NCBI RefSeq assembly: GCF_003609635.1
Contig: NZ_MCIA01000034.1
Location: forward strand, 186,001 to 250,000
Direction: 5' to 3'
Source of the DNA: Lacrimispora algidixylanolytica
Lineage (GTDB): Bacteria > Bacillota > Clostridia > Lachnospirales > Lachnospiraceae
DNA length: 64,000 bases
How positions within the stretch are numbered: position 1 is the stretch's first letter; each line of letters opens with the position of its first letter. A model generated the notes under the pieces. That model made no database searches and was not told the origin of the DNA. It saw nothing but the letters and a program-made list of their open reading frames with translations. Of the stretch, positions 61,309-64,000 are shown in pieces. A program made the translations under genes and the position numbers.

Positions 61309-62187
61309 CTACTTTGAAAGAGGTTGAACAGAAATGGCTTCTTCCATTGTCTTGTCAAAGTCAGCCTTTGTCATCTTAGAAAGGACTCCATTAATAGCAT
61401 CCTTTAATTCTGTATTGCCCTTTTTCAAGGAAATTCCGATGTTAGTATCCTCATCAGAAACTTTATAGTCACCGTCTGTTCCAGCAAAGTCAAGAAGTTT
61501 GAAATCAGGATATGCAATCAAAGCAGCTTGTCCAGTTGGTTTGTCTGTAACTACCAAATCACATCTTCCAGAGCTTAAAGCTACGAGCATCGCTGGTGCA
61601 GATTCCATCGCTGGCTGAATGTTAGCGTTAGGGACCTGAGGAAGGCAACTGTCATACCAGATGGTGTTTAACTGGGATGTACCAGTTGCACCGTCTAAAT
61701 CTGATACGCTTTTCGCATTCTCATATTTGCTGCCACTTTTTACAAGAGAAACTATGGTTGCAAAGTAATAAGGATCTGTAAAGTCTACGGACTGCAAACG
61801 TGCTGAAGTGATAGACTGTCCTGCAATGACACAATCAACCTTTCCAGACTGTACAGCAGGAACCAAAGAATCCCAATCCAATTTAACAATCTCTAGACCG
61901 TATCCAAGTTCATCTGCAATTTTCTTAGCCATCATAACGTCATAGCCGTAAGCAAAATCAGAACCACCGGAAATAGGAACCGCTCCGTTTGCATCGTTTG
62001 GCTGTGTCCAGTTATATGGTGCATAGCTACACTCCATTGCAACCTTTAATACCTTTTTACCATCTGCTTCCTTACCAGCCGCAGTTGTTCCTTTATCAGC
62101 GCCACCACTACCGCAGGCAGTGAGAGCTGCCGCTGTAAGAGAAACTGCTAAAAGAGATAATGCTATCTTTTTTAATGTCTTTTTCAT
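61309..62187 (-). CDS. Amino acid-binding lipoprotein of the ABC transporter
   Basis: 292 residues. Signal peptide with lipobox LTAC (Cys near 25), then a type II binding fold (KVAMECSYAPYNW, and SGKVDCVIAGQSITSARLQSVDFTDPYY). Specificity not clear. First of three genes (binding protein, permease, ATPase), with a hairpin after it. Confidence 0.92.
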   Translation of the reverse strand: MKKTLKKIALSLLAVSLTAAALTACGSGGADKGTTAAGKEADGKKVLKVAMECSYAPYNWTQPNDANGAVPISGGSDFAYGYDVMMAKKIADELGYGLEIVKLDWDSLVPAVQSGKVDCVIAGQSITSARLQSVDFTDPYYFATIVSLVKSGSKYENAKSVSDLDGATGTSQLNTIWYDSCLPQVPNANIQPAMESAPAMLVALSSGRCDLVVTDKPTGQAALIAYPDFKLLDFAGTDGDYKVSDEDTNIGISLKKGNTELKDAINGVLSKMTKADFDKTMEEAISVQPLSK

Positions 62188-62254
62188 AACTGTTTTCTCC
62201 TCTTCTTGCCATAATGAACTCTATGTAATAAATAGATTCATTATAAAAAGATTT

Positions 62255-62854
62255 TTATTCCTTGTCAAGACTATTTGCAGAATCTGATATCAGCTCCCAG
62301 ATTTCATCTCTTCCCTGTTTTGTTTCTGCAGAAAAAGGTATGACAGTCACATCGCTTCCGATTCCAAGACCAGTACGTACTATCTTGATATGCTTCTGTA
62401 TCTGACTTCTCTTTATTTTGTCCAGTTTCGTTGCAACGATAACAGGCTGATATCCCTGAAATACAATCCAGTCATACATAGTCTTATCATTTACTGATGG
62501 TTCATGACGGATATCAATTAATAAAAACACGCACTTTAACATAGGAGAATTATGCAGATAATTTTCTATCATCTTCCCCCATTTGGCTTTCACTTCTAGA
62601 GCAACCTTTGCGTAACCGTAACCTGGAAGATCCACATAATATAATGCATCGTTAATGTTATAAAAATTTATGGTCTGGGTCTTACCTGGCTGAGATGAAA
62701 TCCTGGCATATGATTTGCGGTTCATCAAAGCATTAATCAAGGAAGACTTTCCTACATTGGATTTACCTGTAAAGGCAAATTCTGGTTTCGTATTTTCTGG
62801 AATCGTACTTGTAATACCACATACCGTTTCCAGATCTACTGTTTTAATAATCAT
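62255..62854 (-). CDS. ysxC: Ribosome biogenesis GTPase YsxC/EngB
   Basis: 199 residues. G1 GKSNVGKSS (about 31-39), G3 DLPGYGYAK, G4 TKLDK. Needed for 50S assembly. Follows lon by 12 bp, the same order as in B. subtilis lonA-ysxC. Confidence 0.96.
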   Translation of the reverse strand: MIIKTVDLETVCGITSTIPENTKPEFAFTGKSNVGKSSLINALMNRKSYARISSQPGKTQTINFYNINDALYYVDLPGYGYAKVALEVKAKWGKMIENYLHNSPMLKCVFLLIDIRHEPSVNDKTMYDWIVFQGYQPVIVATKLDKIKRSQIQKHIKIVRTGLGIGSDVTVIPFSAETKQGRDEIWELISDSANSLDKE

Positions 62855-62866
62855 ATTGTTTCCTTT

Positions 62867-64000
62867 CTATTCCTGGACAAAAGCCTCTGCTAAGACCTCT
62901 GGCATATGCTTCACGTAAATGATGGTAAGATTCCCGGTAATTTCCTCTGACAGTTCTAAAATATCAGGCTTGTTTTTAAAAGGAACCAAGACTGTTTCCA
63001 CATGCGCCATACGTGCCGCCAGTATTTTCTCTTTTAGTCCACCGATAGGGAGAACACGGCCTCTTAAAGTCACCTCTCCAGTCATAGCCACTTTGGCTTT
63101 TACTTTACGATTAATGACCACGGAAAGCATAGCCGTTGCCATAGTGATGCCTGCCGATGGACCATCCTTAGGAACTGCTCCTTCTGGGATATGAAGATGA
63201 ATGTCGTGTTTTTCAAAATAATTATCCGCTACCTTATATTCCGGGCATACGGAGCGAACATAACTAAGTGCTGTTCTGGCAGATTCTTTCATAACATCTC
63301 CCATCTGTCCAGTAAGAGAGAGGTTGCCTTTTCCAGGCATAACATTCACTTCGATCTGCAGGGTACTTCCTCCCACACTGGTCCAGGCTAAGCCTCTTAC
63401 GATGCCTACTTCATCTTCCTCATTGACATCTTCAAACGTTACCTTTTCCTTGCCTAGATATGTTTCAAGACTTGATTCGGTGACCTTAATGATCTGCTTT
63501 TTGTTTTCTAGGAATTGTCTGGCTGCCTTTCGGTAAACAGACCCAATCCTTCTCTCCAGGTTTCTGACTCCTGCTTCCCTTGTATAGTTGTGAATGATTT
63601 TTTCAAGGGCTTTATCAGAGATATCGACTTGGCTTTCTGTCAGACCATTCTTTTCTCTTTGCTTTCTTACTAAGTAATTCTTAGCAATATGGAATTTTTC
63701 ATTCTCTGTATAGCTGGTTACTTCAATTACTTCCATACGATCAAGAAGTGGGCCAGGTATCGTAGTTGTTGTATTTGCTGTCGCAATAAACAACACACTA
63801 GATAAATCAATAGGAACCTCCACGTAATGATCCCTAAATTTAACATTCTGCTCGCCATCAAGCACCTCTAAAAGCGCAGAAGAGGTATCACCCTTATAAT
63901 CCCTGCTTACTTTATCTATCTCATCTAAAAGCATGAGTGGATTGCTTACTCCAGCCTGTCTCAAAGCTTCTGCAATTCTACCAGGCATAGCTCCTACATA
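62867..64000 (-). CDS. lon: Lon protease, partial (N-terminus beyond the window)
   Basis: The last 377 codons of LonA. The window edge cuts within the AAA+ domain, before DEIDK (Walker B). The Ser-Lys dyad is present: Ser in PKDGPSAGITMATA and Lys in GGLKEKILAA. Degrades unfolded and regulatory proteins. Reading continues upstream without a start (TYR-VAL-GLY-ALA before the first Met), so the Met at 63988 is internal. Confidence 0.95.
   Translation of the reverse strand, partial: YVGAMPGRIAEALRQAGVSNPLMLLDEIDKVSRDYKGDTSSALLEVLDGEQNVKFRDHYVEVPIDLSSVLFIATANTTTTIPGPLLDRMEVIEVTSYTENEKFHIAKNYLVRKQREKNGLTESQVDISDKALEKIIHNYTREAGVRNLERRIGSVYRKAARQFLENKKQIIKVTESSLETYLGKEKVTFEDVNEEDEVGIVRGLAWTSVGGSTLQIEVNVMPGKGNLSLTGQMGDVMKESARTALSYVRSVCPEYKVADNYFEKHDIHLHIPEGAVPKDGPSAGITMATAMLSVVINRKVKAKVAMTGEVTLRGRVLPIGGLKEKILAARMAHVETVLVPFKNKPDILELSEEITGNLTIIYVKHMPEVLAEAFVQE

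Noticed and set aside
1-64000. Mobile elements, prophage, CRISPR or rRNA
   Set aside because: No transposase, integrase, phage gene, spaced repeat array or rRNA segment was seen.

Overview
The window reads as a chromosomal segment of a low-GC, anaerobic, spore-forming-lineage Firmicute, most likely a Lachnospiraceae member of the Lacrimispora / Clostridium cluster XIVa type. Supporting signs are anaerobic ribonucleotide reductase (nrdD-nrdG), a pyrophosphate-type phosphofructokinase, sigG and ylmC, T-box leaders, DUF1540, DUF4364 and DUF5717/DUF5716 proteins, and strong AGGAGG ribosome binding sites. Taxonomy is inferred from gene content only. I see no phage, insertion sequence, CRISPR array or rRNA.

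Layout. 1-6.5 kb: a cut-off alpha/beta hydrolase, a long AT-rich gap, pfp, a PAS-GGDEF diguanylate cyclase, a tRNA-Leu/tRNA-Asn cluster, and a divergent pair of small spore-coat-like genes with sigma-K-like promoters. 6.6-10.9 kb: an accessory stretch with an SDR remnant, a riboswitch-controlled guanidinium exporter (gdx), MarR-GNAT, a SRAP protein, a RidA-like protein and three small ORFs. 10.9-21.4 kb: infC-rpmI-rplT with an L20 leader and AUU start, a small EamA protein, DUF1540, thrS with a T-box, an AEC carrier, ilvE, a MATE pump, fucO and a TetR regulator separated by a 58-bp perfect palindrome. 21.5-36.2 kb: YoaK, a second MATE pump, nrdD-nrdG, an FMN reductase, a SWIM-SNF2 ATPase, argS, efp, aroQ, yqeG, nrdR, ylmC and a DUF4190-DUF975 pair. 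36.3-47.2 kb: metNIQ preceded by a methionine/cysteine-rich leader ORF and terminator, prfC-yqeY-pepV, divergent coaBC/coaX, sigG, an RsiV-like anti-sigma gene and a chimeric spoIIGA/ECF-sigma ORF. 47.3-64 kb: valS with a T-box, the three-gene DUF5717-DUF5716-TPR operon, malic enzyme, DUF4364, a hydroxyacid dehydrogenase, an amino-acid ABC transporter, ysxC and a lon gene cut by the window edge.

How the parts fit. Much of the window is translation machinery (infC, rpmI, rplT, thrS, argS, valS, efp, prfC, tRNAs), several of it under leader-RNA control. Amino acid supply is represented by ilvE, metNIQ, a polar amino acid ABC transporter and pepV. NrdR encoded here probably represses nrdDG encoded here, and a candidate NrdR box lies between the nrdD -10 and its start codon. 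SigG has its own sigma-F/G-like promoter. The neighbouring spoIIGA is truncated and fused to the tail of an ECF sigma gene, which raises the question of whether this strain can still sporulate.

The least ordinary items are the Met/Cys-rich leader ORF with terminator upstream of metNIQ, the DUF5717-DUF5716-TPR operon of unknown function, the spoIIGA/ECF chimera, the guanidine-type riboswitch, the start-codon-sequestering hairpin of ylmC, and the 58-bp palindrome beside the TetR gene. Coding starts were moved downstream or upstream of the longest ORF wherever the ribosome binding site or promoter position made another start clearly better.
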